Assembly: GCF_019801015.1 (NCBI RefSeq)
Contig: NZ_JAHVJZ010000010.1
Coordinates: 1 to 64,000 of the forward strand
DNA: 64,000 nt
Source: Marinobacter nauticus
Lineage (GTDB): Bacteria > Pseudomonadota > Gammaproteobacteria > Enterobacterales > Shewanellaceae
Reading direction: 5' to 3'
Both the position numbers and the translations under genes were made by a program. A model generated the notes under the pieces. That model was not told the origin of the DNA. It did no database searches and saw nothing but the letters and a program-made list of their open reading frames with translations. Below are positions 30,204 to 41,808 of the stretch, one piece after another (position 1 is the first letter of the stretch; each line of letters opens with the position of its first letter).

Positions 30204-30647
30204 TTAATAAAAATCTATCTGATCAATGGCCCAGTTAGTCTCTTCCCATACATAATCCAGATGCAATTCGCGCACGTCGCGACCATTAGTCTTAGGCAGC
30301 ATTGGCGTGTAACGCACTGATAGGGTTCCTTTGCAGGAGAGGGCTTCGATCACGCTAACTGTTTCTATGCTTGAAATGATGGTCGTGCCAAAGTTCAGCA
30401 GAAGCTTGTATTGGGTCAGTGCTAACAGCGCGTCTTCCTCACTGCGTTCTCTGAAAAGATTCTCCAGCCAGTAGTCTCTGTAGGAGGAGGAGAAGTATCG
30501 GTGCAGACGCTGTTCATCGACTCTTGCTGAACTGATGTAAGCGTTCAATTGTGTGGAGAGCGCTTCATGTGAAGGGGTTGGACACTCCGAAGCACATATC
30601 GGGAGTGAGGTTAGGAGCAATCCTATTGTTGGTACTTGGAGGCGCAT
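30204..30647 (-). CDS. Hypothetical secreted protein in an AT-rich cassette
   Basis: I do not recognise this 147-residue protein. It begins with a signal peptide (MRLQVPTIGLLLTSLPICAS) predicted to be cleaved before ECPTP, and the mature part is about 127 residues, with two cysteines and an ending EETNWAIDQIDFY that resembles NTF2-like or DUF-type lipoprotein-size domains in style only. The coding sequence is visibly richer in A and T than its neighbours and uses codons such as TTA, AGA and ATA that are rare around it. It is opposite in strand to its neighbours. Recent acquisition is likely; function unknown. Confidence 0.65.
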   Translation of the reverse strand: MRLQVPTIGLLLTSLPICASECPTPSHEALSTQLNAYISSARVDEQRLHRYFSSSYRDYWLENLFRERSEEDALLALTQYKLLLNFGTTIISSIETVSVIEALSCKGTLSVRYTPMLPKTNGRDVRELHLDYVWEETNWAIDQIDFY

Positions 30648-30782
30648 CCTTGTCTCCTTGATGTGTTAGCGCGAGCACTCTCGAGATACGACTTTAAAAG
30701 CTACAGTGGCTGGCGTCGATTGCCAATCATGCCGATTGGAACTTTGTTATCACTGAGTTTTAGTCATTTAGGATATAGGACC

Positions 30783-30803
30783 AAGGTGCTCTATCGCACC
30801 TGA
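30783..30803 (+). pseudogene. Remnant of a second ppiC 3' end
   Basis: AAG GTG CTC TAT CGC ACC TGA encodes KVLYRT-stop, the same ending as ppiC (30154-30174), with 15 of 21 bases identical and every codon-level difference synonymous, the stop codons being TGA and TAG. Similarity does not extend further upstream. It lies nine bases before the ATG at 30813. It reads as the original end of ppiC, displaced when the 30175-30782 segment entered. Confidence 0.55.
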
Positions 30804-30812
30804 GTAAAAAAC

Positions 30813-31361
30813 ATGACCGAACTGGAAAAGATGATGTCCGGTCTCGCCTTTAATGGCGCTGATGCCGAGATCTGCACGGTACGTGACCGCGCGTTCACCC
30901 TCCTCCACAAGATTGACCACTGCGCCGACTTTCCGGCCACCCAGCCGTTGTTTGCCGAACTGTTTGGTGCGATGGGTGAGGGGACGTTGGTGCGTCCGCC
31001 TTTTCGCTGTGAGTTTGGCCAGACCATCCACATCGGTCGCAAGAGTTTTCTGAACTCCGGTGTCACCATGCTGGACGGCGCGCCGATCACCATTGGTGAC
31101 AACGTGATGGTGGGGCCCAATGTGCAGTTCTATACCGCCTCGCATTCGCTCGATCATCGTGAGCGACGCCAATGGGAGACCTACTGCCTCCCGATTGTGG
31201 TTGAGGACGATGCCTGGATTGGCGGCAACGCGGTGATAAATCAGGGGGTGACCATTGGCGCTCGCTCCGTGGTGGCAGCGAACGCGGTGGTGAATCGGGA
31301 CGTGCCACCGGATTGCTTGGTGGGCGGCACGCCGGCACGGGTGATTAAACGCCTGGCGTGA
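30813..31361 (+). CDS. Maltose/galactoside O-acetyltransferase-like hexapeptide acetyltransferase
   Basis: The 182-residue product belongs to the Maa/LacA/NodL group of left-handed beta-helix acetyltransferases. An N-terminal helical part (about 1-60) is followed by hexapeptide repeats such as ITIGDNVMVGPNV and VVVEDDAWIGGNAVINQGVTIGARSVVAANAVV. The catalytic histidine is expected in YTASHSLDHRER at about residue 111. It uses acetyl-CoA to acetylate a sugar or similar hydroxyl acceptor; which one is unknown. The gene may originally have followed ppiC directly. It ends before a bidirectional terminator. Confidence 0.88.
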   Translation: MTELEKMMSGLAFNGADAEICTVRDRAFTLLHKIDHCADFPATQPLFAELFGAMGEGTLVRPPFRCEFGQTIHIGRKSFLNSGVTMLDGAPITIGDNVMVGPNVQFYTASHSLDHRERRQWETYCLPIVVEDDAWIGGNAVINQGVTIGARSVVAANAVVNRDVPPDCLVGGTPARVIKRLA

Positions 31362-31413
31362 TCCCTTTTGCTGTCGACAGCGCCAGCTGTTGCCATTTAC
31401 CAGTGAGTTACAA

Positions 31414-31445
31414 ATAAAAAACGGCGCGTTATGCGCCGTTTTTTT
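31414..31445. terminator. Bidirectional terminator
   Basis: AACGGCGC/GCGCCGTT stem at 31420-31440 with a five-base loop, A residues on the left and a T run on the right, between the convergent acetyltransferase and DUF2062 genes. The T run overlaps the DUF2062 stop region. Confidence 0.88.
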
Positions 31446-31975
31446 CAGGTGCGGGCCCGTCCGTTACGGGTGTCCCGGCGCTTTCGCCAACTGAACAGAA
31501 TCGAGTAGCGCCAGAGGCTGTTGATCACCAGATAGGTAAAGGCGGCGCTGGCCATTCCAAGAATGGCGCAGCCCAGAAAGAAGGGGGGCCCAAATGCGTG
31601 GAAGCTCTCCGACAACCAGTGCCAGGAAAGTTCAAAATGGAACCCGGTACGAGGCCAGTCCATCGCCCAGGTGCCGCACAGATAGGCGGCATAGAACATC
31701 ACCGGCATGGTAACCGGGTTGGAGATCCAAACGGTGGCAACGGCCAGTGGCAGGTTCACACCAACCAGAATGGCGAACAGGGCGGCGGCGACCATCTGAA
31801 AGGGGATAGGGATCCAGGCCACCATCATGCCGAGGGCCAGAGCGCCGGAAGCAGAACGACGATTCAGGTGCCAAAGATTTGCGCGTTGCATCCAGGGCCC
31901 CAGCATTCGGAGGCTCTTGTGCTGTCGGATCACTTCCGGATCCGGCATAAATCTTTGAATCGTCTTCTTTGGCAT
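31445..31975 (-). CDS. DUF2062 family membrane protein
   Basis: The 176-residue product fits DUF2062: a basic N-terminus (MPKKTIQRFMPDPEVIRQHKSL), the motif ALGMMVAWIPIPFQMVAAALFAILVG, NLPLAVATVWISNPVTMPVMFY and a C-terminal helix followed by an Arg/Lys-rich tail. Three or four membrane segments are predicted. The family has no assigned biochemical function. The gene is divergent from comEC, 29 bases apart, so their promoters must overlap or lie within each other's coding ends. Confidence 0.85.
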   Translation of the reverse strand: MPKKTIQRFMPDPEVIRQHKSLRMLGPWMQRANLWHLNRRSASGALALGMMVAWIPIPFQMVAAALFAILVGVNLPLAVATVWISNPVTMPVMFYAAYLCGTWAMDWPRTGFHFELSWHWLSESFHAFGPPFFLGCAILGMASAAFTYLVINSLWRYSILFSWRKRRDTRNGRART

Positions 31976-32004
31976 AGCGCTTGATATTCACCTAAACGTT
32001 CAGT

Positions 32005-34224
32005 GTGAACGGATTCTTGCTGGGCTGGATGACTGCCTTGCTGTCGGCCACGGTCTGGCCGGGCTTACTTCCTGTGCCTCTGTTGCTCATCAGTATACCT
32101 GCCGTGGTATTGCTGCGACGTTACCCCATCCTGCTGGGCGGGATATTGGGGTTGTTGCTGTTTCACGGACAGGCCTACCGGTTGACGCATCCGGACCGCC
32201 CCTTGTCACCGGGTACGGCGACGGTGGTGGCGACCGTGGCCTCTTTGCCGGTCGGCGACGAAATATACCAGCGATCCCGGTGGCAGGTCGAGGCCATAAA
32301 TGGCGAAAAAGTTTCGTTGTTCTGGTCCGATCTGATTCAACTGGGCTGGTACGACGGGCCCGGACTGAAACTGGGACAACGTTATCAATTGTCGGTCAAA
32401 TTGCGCGCGCCTGCCGGAGTGCTGAATCAAGGGGGGGATAATCGACGACGGCGGTTGCTTGCGGAGGGCATCAGCGCCACCGGCCACATCCAATCGGGAA
32501 CCCTGCTGATCGACCATCATCATTGGCGCGGTTTGCTGGCAGAGCGACTGGCGCTGCAGAGTCGCGACTTGCCGAGGGGAGACCTGCTCAGGGCATTGGT
32601 GCTGGGCGACCGCCGGGGCATCGATTCCGCGCGCTGGGACGCACTGCGGGCTTCTGGCCTGATCCATCTGGTGGCGATATCCGGTTTGCATCTGAGCATC
32701 GTGGCGCTGTGGGTGCTGGCGCTGGGCCAACGGGCGTTGCCGCGACTCTGGCCAAGCGACTCCGGCGCAGGCCGCGGGGGGCTCTGGCTGTTGGCTGCGG
32801 CGTTGGTGGTGGGGTATGCGGCATTGGCCGGATACGGCTTACCGACCCGACGGGCGGCGCTGATGGTGATACTGACCCTGGCCCTGCTGTGGCGCGCCCG
32901 GGAGGCCCGGCCCTGGGAGTTGGTGCTGCGCGCCGGGGCCTTGGTGTTGCTGCTTAATCCACTGGCCGGGCTGAGTGCCGGCTTCTGGCTCTCTTTTGGT
33001 GCGGTGGTGGCGCTGATGCTGCTGAACTGGTGGCGACCACCGGGTCAGGGTTGGAAGGCCAGTTTAGGGCAGCTGATCTACCTGCAATTGGGTTTGGCGG
33101 TCGCGATGACACTGATCCAGGGCGTGACCCTCAACCTCTATACCCTGCAAGGCATCTGGACCAATCTGGTCATCCTGCCGTTGTTTACCTTTCTCATTCT
33201 TCCCCTCTGTTTGTTGGGCGGTCTTGTCGCTCTGGCCTGCCCCGCTATAGGTGGCCCTTTGTTGAAAGTGGCGGACTGGGTACTGCAGCCGATACCGCTG
33301 GTTAGTGAACTGGCGTTGACGTTGCAACAGGGGTTTCCCTGGCTGGGGGGCGGTACCCCAACCTGGCTGTTGGTGACGGTGGTACTGGTGACCGCCTCTC
33401 TGCTGTTACTGGTATTACGGCCCTGGCGCGGCTGGCACTGGCAGGCCGCACTGCTGACATTTCCGTTAATGCTCTGGCCCTGGCGCACGGAACCGGGATG
33501 GCAACTGCATCTGGTGGATGTGGGGCAGGGTCTGGCGGCGGTGGTGGAGCGTCAGGGCCACTTTTTGCTGTATGACACCGGTGCCGCGTTCCCAAGCGGC
33601 TACAGCTATGCGGATCGTGCTGTGCTGCCGATGTTGAGGGAGCGGGGGGCTGATGGCCTGGACTATCTGGTGGTCAGCCACGGCGATAATGATCACGCCG
33701 GGGGCGTCGATGCGGTGTTTGCGGCGCTGCCGGTCAAAGCACAGCGCGGTGTGCTGGGCCACTGCGAAGGGCAGGAGCGCTGGCGGGGACTGACGCTGAG
33801 TTGGTGGCAGCAGTCCAATCCGGCTTCGGGCAACGACGGCTCCTGTACCCTGCGTATTGACGATGGTACTCATTCGGTGCTGTTACCCGGTGACATCGAA
33901 GCCCCGGCGGAGCAGGCCATGCTGCAGGCCGGGCAGGCGTTGCCCGTCACCGTGTTGGTGAGCCCTCACCATGGCTCTGCCACCTCCAGTTCGCTGCCCT
34001 GGTTGAACGCGTTGTCACCCTCGTGGGTTCTGGTGCCGGCGGGGTGGGGGAACCGCTGGGGTTTTCCCACCCCGGAAGTGAGGACGCGCTATCGCCAGAT
34101 CGGCAGTGAAATCCGGGTGGTCGGTGAGGAGGGGCAGCTGACGGTGACGTTCCCTCCTGACGGCCAACCGCAAGTGATCAGCCAGCGGCGTCACCGGACT
34201 CCCTGGTGGTATAACCATCAGTAA
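32005..34224 (+). CDS. comEC: ComEC/Rec2 DNA internalisation protein
   Basis: This 739-residue protein has the three-part ComEC layout: an N-terminal membrane and DUF4131-like domain (about 1-190), the polytopic Competence domain (about 195-470, containing LVLGDRRGIDSARWDALRASGLIHLVAISGLHLSIVAL) and a C-terminal metallo-beta-lactamase-like domain (about 500-739) with SHGDNDHAGG and SPHHGS metal-binding motifs. It forms the inner-membrane channel for single-stranded DNA during natural transformation, the lactamase domain possibly being the nuclease. The start is a GTG at 32005. The comEC-msbA-lpxK order is conserved in gammaproteobacteria. Confidence 0.92.
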   Translation: MNGFLLGWMTALLSATVWPGLLPVPLLLISIPAVVLLRRYPILLGGILGLLLFHGQAYRLTHPDRPLSPGTATVVATVASLPVGDEIYQRSRWQVEAINGEKVSLFWSDLIQLGWYDGPGLKLGQRYQLSVKLRAPAGVLNQGGDNRRRRLLAEGISATGHIQSGTLLIDHHHWRGLLAERLALQSRDLPRGDLLRALVLGDRRGIDSARWDALRASGLIHLVAISGLHLSIVALWVLALGQRALPRLWPSDSGAGRGGLWLLAAALVVGYAALAGYGLPTRRAALMVILTLALLWRAREARPWELVLRAGALVLLLNPLAGLSAGFWLSFGAVVALMLLNWWRPPGQGWKASLGQLIYLQLGLAVAMTLIQGVTLNLYTLQGIWTNLVILPLFTFLILPLCLLGGLVALACPAIGGPLLKVADWVLQPIPLVSELALTLQQGFPWLGGGTPTWLLVTVVLVTASLLLLVLRPWRGWHWQAALLTFPLMLWPWRTEPGWQLHLVDVGQGLAAVVERQGHFLLYDTGAAFPSGYSYADRAVLPMLRERGADGLDYLVVSHGDNDHAGGVDAVFAALPVKAQRGVLGHCEGQERWRGLTLSWWQQSNPASGNDGSCTLRIDDGTHSVLLPGDIEAPAEQAMLQAGQALPVTVLVSPHHGSATSSSLPWLNALSPSWVLVPAGWGNRWGFPTPEVRTRYRQIGSEIRVVGEEGQLTVTFPPDGQPQVISQRRHRTPWWYNHQ

Positions 34225-34308
34225 GTCGCAAATTGGCGCCTGAACATTGGTATCACCGTCAGCGGGGGGTATGATGGCTCCTTTGAGTCAACGCACCCTA
34301 AGGCGTTC

Positions 34309-36057
34309 ATGAGCGCAGAAAATCAGAGTCAGGTGTGGCCCACCTTTAAACGGCTGTGGCCCTATGTCCTGCCCTACAAGATGGCCTTTATTGCCGCGAT
34401 CGTGGCAATGATGGTGTATGGCGGTGTCGACGCTGCCATGATCTATCTCGTCAAACCCCTTATCGACAATGGCCTTGCTGGCGGCAATGCCGACACCTTT
34501 AAATGGGCGCCGCTGGTGGTGATTGGCCTGTTTATGATTCGTGGTCTGGGCAACTTTGTGTCCACGTACTGCATGGCATGGGTGTCTCAGCACGTGATTC
34601 GTGCCATGCGACAGTCGGTGTTTGAGAAATACCTGAAACTGCCGGTGAGCTATTTTGACAGCCGCTCCAGTGGCGACCTGATCTCCAAGATCACCTACGA
34701 CACTGAACAGGTTTCCCGTGCTTCTACCAACGCGTTGATCAGCATGGTGCGGGACGGTTTCACCGTGCTGGGCCTGCTGTTCATCATGTTCTATGAAAGC
34801 TGGCAGCTCTCCGCCATCTTCTTCCTGGTGGGCCCGCTTGTGGCGTGGGTTATCACCTTCGTCAGCCGACGCTTCCGCAAGATCTCCCGCAACATTCAGG
34901 ACGCCATGGGCGGCGTGACCAGCGCCTCCGAACAGATGCTGAAAGGGCATCGCAACGTGCTGGCGTTTGGTGGTCAGGAGGTGGAGTGCGAGCGCTTTGC
35001 CAAAGTGAACAACCGCACCCGTCAACAGAACATGAAATTGGCCGCGGCCCAGGCGATCAGCCAGCCCGCGATTCAGATCATCGGCTCCATGGCACTGGCT
35101 GTGGTGTTGTTTGCGGCGAGCTTCCCGGCGGTGCTGAACAGCCTCACTCCCGGCTCCTTTGTGGCCATCATTGGTGCCATGATGGGCCTGATGACTCCGG
35201 TGAAACACCTGACCCGGGTGAACGCCGAATTCCAGCGCGGCATTGCCGCGGCCAGCAGCGTGTTTGAGGTGCTGGATGAAGTGGAAGCGGTGGACAAGGG
35301 CCAGACTGAGCTGAGCCGCGTTAAAGGCGAAGTGCACTTCGACAACGTGGTGTTCCGTTACAACGAAGAGAGCGATCCGGTACTGAAGGGGATCGAGCTG
35401 GCCATTCCCGCCGGTCAGACTCTGGCGCTGGTTGGCCGTTCCGGTTCCGGTAAGTCCACCCTGTCCAGTTTGCTGCCCCGTTTTTACGACATCGACTCCG
35501 GTGCGATCCGCATTGATGGCCATGACATCCGCGATGTCTCGCTGTCCTCGTTGCGTAATCAGATCGCCCTGGTGTCCCAGCAGGTGATCCTGTTTAACGA
35601 CACCATCGCCAACAACATCGCCTATGCCTGCGATGAGGGCGTGACCCGCGAGCAAATCGAGTCTGCGGCTCAGGCCGCTCACGTAATGGACTTTGTCAAA
35701 GACCTGCCGGAAGGGCTGGATACTCTGGTGGGTGAAGACGGCGTACTGCTGTCCGGCGGCCAGCGTCAGCGTATTGCCATTGCCCGTGCGTTGCTGCGTG
35801 ATGCGCCGATCCTGATCCTCGATGAAGCCACTTCCGCGCTGGATACCGAGTCCGAGCGAGCCATTCAGGCCGCGCTGGAAACCCTGCAACAGGGCCGGAC
35901 CTGCCTGGTGATCGCGCATCGCCTCTCTACCATTGAGAACGCTGATCAGATCGTGGTGATGGATAAGGGCCAGATTGTGGAACGCGGTGATCATGATGAT
36001 CTGATGAACCATCGCGGCATCTACGCCCAGCTTCAGAAGCTGCAGGCGAGCGACTGA
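34309..36057 (+). CDS. msbA: Lipid A export ABC transporter MsbA
   Basis: The 582-residue half-transporter (E. coli also 582) has six membrane helices in about residues 1-320 and an ATPase domain with Walker A GRSGSGKST at about 376-384, the signature LSGGQ at about 481-485 and Walker B ILILDEATSALD near 500-511. As a homodimer it flips core-lipid A across the inner membrane. lpxK starts one base after its stop codon, so the pair is cotranscribed and probably translationally coupled. Confidence 0.96.
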   Translation: MSAENQSQVWPTFKRLWPYVLPYKMAFIAAIVAMMVYGGVDAAMIYLVKPLIDNGLAGGNADTFKWAPLVVIGLFMIRGLGNFVSTYCMAWVSQHVIRAMRQSVFEKYLKLPVSYFDSRSSGDLISKITYDTEQVSRASTNALISMVRDGFTVLGLLFIMFYESWQLSAIFFLVGPLVAWVITFVSRRFRKISRNIQDAMGGVTSASEQMLKGHRNVLAFGGQEVECERFAKVNNRTRQQNMKLAAAQAISQPAIQIIGSMALAVVLFAASFPAVLNSLTPGSFVAIIGAMMGLMTPVKHLTRVNAEFQRGIAAASSVFEVLDEVEAVDKGQTELSRVKGEVHFDNVVFRYNEESDPVLKGIELAIPAGQTLALVGRSGSGKSTLSSLLPRFYDIDSGAIRIDGHDIRDVSLSSLRNQIALVSQQVILFNDTIANNIAYACDEGVTREQIESAAQAAHVMDFVKDLPEGLDTLVGEDGVLLSGGQRQRIAIARALLRDAPILILDEATSALDTESERAIQAALETLQQGRTCLVIAHRLSTIENADQIVVMDKGQIVERGDHDDLMNHRGIYAQLQKLQASD

Positions 36058-36058
36058 G

Positions 36059-37045
36059 ATGAGTAAGGCGCTTGAGCGGGCCTGGCAGGAGGGCCATCCC
36101 GCGCTGTGGCTGCTGGCTCCGCTGACCGCGCTGTTCGCTCTGATCACCGCGGTGCGGCGCGGCTTGTACCGGCTGGGCTGGAAGCGTGCCGTAACGGTGG
36201 CGGTGCCGGTGGTGGTGGTGGGGAACATCACCGTGGGGGGCAATGGGAAAACGCCCACGGTGCTCTACCTGACCGCGCTGTTGCAAAAAGCCGGGTACCG
36301 TCCCGGCATCATCAGCCGTGGTTACGGCGGCAAAGCGCCTCATTACCCCTTCCGCGTGACCCCCAAAACACCCGCACACTACTGCGGCGATGAACCTGCC
36401 CTGATGGCGCAGCGTACCGGCGTACCGGTCGCGGTGGGGCCAGACCGTGTTGCCGCGGCTAACCTGCTGATTGAAAGCGGTGAAGTGGACATTCTGATCA
36501 GCGATGACGGGATGCAGCACTACCGCCTTGACCGCACGCTTGAAGTGGCGGTGATCGATGGCCAGCGGCGATTTGGCAATGGCCATCTGATGCCGATGGG
36601 CCCACTGAGGGAGTCACCCTCACGGCTTAAACGCTGCGATTTTCGCATCTGCAACGGCGGTGAAGCCCTGGCGGACGAATACCCGATGATCCTGAACCCG
36701 GACGACTGGCAGCGGGTGGACGGCTCCGGGCCGGAGTCCCCCAAACCGCCTCTGGTGGCGATGGCGGGCATCGGCCATCCGCCGCGTTTCTTTGAAACGC
36801 TGAGTGCCCTGGGGCTGGAGCTGGCAGCCTGCCACGGCTTTGCCGATCATCAGGATTTTGAGCCGGATACGCTGGTGGCACTGGCTCCCGAAAGCACGCC
36901 GCTGGTGATGACCGAAAAAGACGCGGTTAAGTGTCGCGCCTTTGCCCGGCCCAACTGGTATTACCTACCGGTTACTGCTAGTTTGGGGCGGGATTTTGAT
37001 ACCGAATTTTTGCGTAAGTTGAAGGAAACGCTCGATGGGCTTTGA
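36059..37045 (+). CDS. lpxK: Tetraacyldisaccharide 4'-kinase LpxK
   Basis: The 328-residue enzyme phosphorylates the 4' position of the lipid A disaccharide precursor at the inner membrane. An N-terminal hydrophobic helix (about 17-31) anchors it, and the P-loop [11 protein letters not shown] lies at 55-65, followed by the LpxK signature [11 protein letters not shown] and [11 protein letters not shown]. It is placed between msbA and ycaR, whose start overlaps its last 11 bases. Confidence 0.95.
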   Translation: MSKALERAWQEGHPALWLLAPLTALFALITAVRRGLYRLGWKRAVTVAVPVVVVGNITVGGNGKTPTVLYLTALLQKAGYRPGIISRGYGGKAPHYPFRVTPKTPAHYCGDEPALMAQRTGVPVAVGPDRVAAANLLIESGEVDILISDDGMQHYRLDRTLEVAVIDGQRRFGNGHLMPMGPLRESPSRLKRCDFRICNGGEALADEYPMILNPDDWQRVDGSGPESPKPPLVAMAGIGHPPRFFETLSALGLELAACHGFADHQDFEPDTLVALAPESTPLVMTEKDAVKCRAFARPNWYYLPVTASLGRDFDTEFLRKLKETLDGL

Positions 37046-37214
37046 CAACAAGCTGCTGGAGATCATCGCTTGCCCGGTGTGCAAGGGTAAGCTGGAGTAT
37101 GACCGGGAAGGCGATCGCCTGATCTGTAAAGCGGATCGGCTCGTGTACCCCATCACTGAAGGGATTCCGGTACTGCTGGAAGATCGGGCTGAGCCTTACC
37201 GCGACGAGGCCTGA
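37035..37214 (+). CDS. ycaR: Trm112 family small protein YcaR
   Basis: This 59-residue ORF begins at the ATG at 37035 inside the end of lpxK and stops two bases before kdsB. It reads [20 protein letters not shown], and resembles YcaR/Trm112: a zinc-ribbon-like CPVCK pair (Cys13, Cys16), a third cysteine in LICKADRL (Cys31), and the ending [16 protein letters not shown]. Trm112-like proteins bind and activate methyltransferases in eukaryotes; the bacterial role is not settled. Conserved position between lpxK and kdsB confirms it. Confidence 0.93.
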   Translation: MGFDNKLLEIIACPVCKGKLEYDREGDRLICKADRLVYPITEGIPVLLEDRAEPYRDEA

Positions 37215-37216
37215 AC

Positions 37217-37963
37217 ATGAGTTTTATCGTGGTGATCCCGGCCCGCTTTGCGTCTACCCGTCTGCCGGGTAAGCCGCTGGTGGAGATCGCCGGCAAGCCG
37301 ATGGTTCAGCACGTGGCTGAACGGGCGCTGGCCTGCGGCGCTGAGCGGGTGATTGTCGCCACCGACGATGCCCGTGTCGAAGCGGCTCTGAACGGTGTCT
37401 GCGAAGTGGTGATGACCTCGCCGGATCATCAAAGTGGCACAGAACGGCTGGCGGAAGTGGTGGATACCCTTGCGCTGGCTGACGATGCCATCGTGGTGAA
37501 CGTACAGGGTGATGAGCCGCTCATTCCGGAAGCCAATATTCGTCAGCTGGCGGATAACCTGGCCCGGGACAGCGCTTCCATGGCGACCCTGGCGGTGCCG
37601 ATTGAAGACGCGGAAGAGATGCACAACCCCAACGCGGTGAAAGTGGTGTGTGACCAGAATGGCCATGCGCTCTACTTCAGCCGGGCAGCGATCCCCTGGG
37701 ATCGTGACGGTTTTGCGGCCGGTCAGGGCATCAGCCAGGGTGCACTGCGACATGTAGGCATCTACGCCTATCGCGCCGGCTTTATCCGCCGTTACGTCAG
37801 TTGGCCGGTCAGTCCTCTGGAGACCATCGAGTCACTGGAGCAACTCCGGGTGCTGTACCAGGGGGAGAAAATCCACGTGGCTGCCGCGGTTGAACCACCG
37901 CCTGCGGGTGTCGACACCCCAGAGGACCTGGAGCGGGTACGCGCGCTGCTGAACCATCATTGA
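37217..37963 (+). CDS. kdsB: CMP-KDO synthetase (3-deoxy-manno-octulosonate cytidylyltransferase)
   Basis: The 248-residue enzyme (same as E. coli) activates KDO with CTP for lipopolysaccharide inner-core synthesis. It has the nucleotidyltransferase opening [17 protein letters not shown] at 5-21, the [11 protein letters not shown] metal-binding motif near 95-105 and the NPNAVKVV segment. Fourth gene of the msbA-lpxK-ycaR-kdsB unit, with a bidirectional terminator after it. Confidence 0.96.
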   Translation: MSFIVVIPARFASTRLPGKPLVEIAGKPMVQHVAERALACGAERVIVATDDARVEAALNGVCEVVMTSPDHQSGTERLAEVVDTLALADDAIVVNVQGDEPLIPEANIRQLADNLARDSASMATLAVPIEDAEEMHNPNAVKVVCDQNGHALYFSRAAIPWDRDGFAAGQGISQGALRHVGIYAYRAGFIRRYVSWPVSPLETIESLEQLRVLYQGEKIHVAAAVEPPPAGVDTPEDLERVRALLNHH

Positions 37964-37978
37964 TTGGCGCATGCAAAC

Positions 37979-38009
37979 AGAAAAAGCCCCGGCATAACCG
38001 GGGCTTTTT
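37979..38009. terminator. Bidirectional terminator between kdsB and the chitinase gene
   Basis: AAGCCCCGG/CCGGGGCTT stem at 37984-38006 with a five-base loop, flanked by A and T runs, between convergent genes. Confidence 0.9.
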
Positions 38010-38028
38010 GTTGGCCAGCGAAACAACA

Positions 38029-40442
<2,414 letters not shown>

Positions 40443-40829
40443 CTACTGATGATACTCCGGCCACAGCTCCTGCTGCGCCAGTGCGATGCGACGGGTCAGT
40501 TCCTCGCCGGGTGGCGTGCCGCCAAGAAACATGTCGGTGACCAGGGCCACCAAAACCAGCACCAGCAGCCCGACCAAGAGGCCGCGCCAGTAACTGGTGT
40601 CCAGCAACAGCGAAAAGGCGAATCCGCCCAACAGGGCCGATGCCAGCCAGGCCAGCTCAATATCATCAATGTAATTCATGGCCAGATCATGCAGGGCGAG
40701 GGCGGCCACCACCGCCGCCAGGGCACCCCACCAACTGGGATTGCCGACCCGCAATAATCGGCAACCGGCGTACACCGGCACCATGGCCAGGATAAGACCC
40801 GCAACCAAAAACAGGGCCAACTCAATCAT
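40443..40829 (-). CDS. Small uncharacterised membrane protein
   Basis: The 128-residue product has three or four predicted membrane helices (about 1-22, 32-48, 60-78 and 80-103) and a short hydrophilic C-terminus. I recognise no family. Its ATG overlaps the stop of the MBL-fold gene (ATGA arrangement), so the two are a translationally coupled pair. An accessory role for the hydrolase is possible but nothing in the sequence states it. Confidence 0.72.
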   Translation of the reverse strand: MIELALFLVAGLILAMVPVYAGCRLLRVGNPSWWGALAAVVAALALHDLAMNYIDDIELAWLASALLGGFAFSLLLDTSYWRGLLVGLLVLVLVALVTDMFLGGTPPGEELTRRIALAQQELWPEYHQ

Positions 40830-41689
40830 GGCATTGTCTCCATCTCCTGCCAGAGCGTGTCAATCCAGCGGGATTCTCCGATAAATTGCCAGCTCCAGTC
40901 CTTATACTGCTCGGGCAAGCCTGCCTCGTGCCATTTTGCTTTGGGCTGCCCCTTCATGGATTCTGCCCAGCGCAGAGAATCTTCCAACATGGTGTGAAAG
41001 CGGGTCAGGTCGGTCCGATTGGCCAGGTCACCATGGCCGGGGATGATCCGGGTGTTGTCATCGGTCCATTGCAGCACTTCGCTTACCCGCTCGGTGTAGC
41101 CGCGCACGGTACCGCCGTGGGCCAGGTCGACATACGGGAAGCGATCCTTGAAATAGAGATCGCCCATATGGAGCACATTGGCGTCTTCAAACCACACCAG
41201 CGAGTCACCATCGGTGTGGCCTGCGCCAAGGTGAATCACCCGAATCGACTGCTCATTAAACCGAAAGGTCACCCCGTCCTGATACGTTACCACCGGCCAA
41301 TGAGCCGGCGTGGTCGTTTCATCCGCTTGCAGGTGCCTAAGTACATTATGGTGGGCAAACACCGTACCTTGCTGAGAAAAATGGGCATTTCCGCCGGTGT
41401 GATCGCCGTGATGATGGGTGTTGATGATAAAGCGCACCGGGCCGGGCCGTATGCGGGCCAGTGCCGCCTCAATCTTGTCCGCCAGGGGCGCGAACTGGTC
41501 GTCAATGATCAGGATCCCATCGGGGCCGCTGCTGACGCCAATATTGCCGCCGGCGCCTTTCAGCATGTGGACGCCCTGAGCCAACTGGGTACTGGTGATC
41601 TGTACGTCAGCAAAACGATCGACGTCATTGGGGCCGGCAATGGCAGGTGCCGTAAGAAGTGCGATTAAGAACAGGCCAACGCGAGTCAT
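40826..41689 (-). CDS. Periplasmic metallo-beta-lactamase-fold hydrolase
   Basis: The 287-residue protein has a signal peptide (MTRVGLFLIALLTAPAIAG) and an MBL fold with the zinc motif HHHGDH at about 92-97, GAGHTDGDSLVW with a later histidine, GDLYFKD and IIPGHGD. This is the layout of the broad periplasmic MBL family related to subclass B3 enzymes and quinoprotein-associated hydrolases. Sequence does not establish beta-lactamase activity. It is followed, with a four-base overlap, by the small membrane protein gene. Confidence 0.85.
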   Translation of the reverse strand: MTRVGLFLIALLTAPAIAGPNDVDRFADVQITSTQLAQGVHMLKGAGGNIGVSSGPDGILIIDDQFAPLADKIEAALARIRPGPVRFIINTHHHGDHTGGNAHFSQQGTVFAHHNVLRHLQADETTTPAHWPVVTYQDGVTFRFNEQSIRVIHLGAGHTDGDSLVWFEDANVLHMGDLYFKDRFPYVDLAHGGTVRGYTERVSEVLQWTDDNTRIIPGHGDLANRTDLTRFHTMLEDSLRWAESMKGQPKAKWHEAGLPEQYKDWSWQFIGESRWIDTLWQEMETMP

Positions 41690-41767
41690 TCCATTTACTC
41701 CGAGTTAACACGCTTTCTAGGCTAGAGACTAACGGTTTGGAAAGCCAGAAAAATGAAGTGGAAAGAG

Positions 41768-41799
41768 AACGGGCCTGAGTTTTTTCAGGCCCGTTTTCG
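41768..41799 (-). terminator. Terminator after the RND operon
   Basis: AACGGGCCTGA/TCAGGCCCGTT stem at 41768-41795 with a T-rich loop, 14 bases beyond the stop of the second RND permease; the minus-strand sequence after it is T-rich (TTCTCTTT). Confidence 0.75.
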
Positions 41800-41808
41800 G
41801 GGTGGCGT

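Noticed and set aside
40826-41689. Calling the MBL-fold protein an antibiotic-resistance beta-lactamase
   Set aside because: The zinc motifs are shared by the whole fold; nothing visible separates it as a true beta-lactamase.
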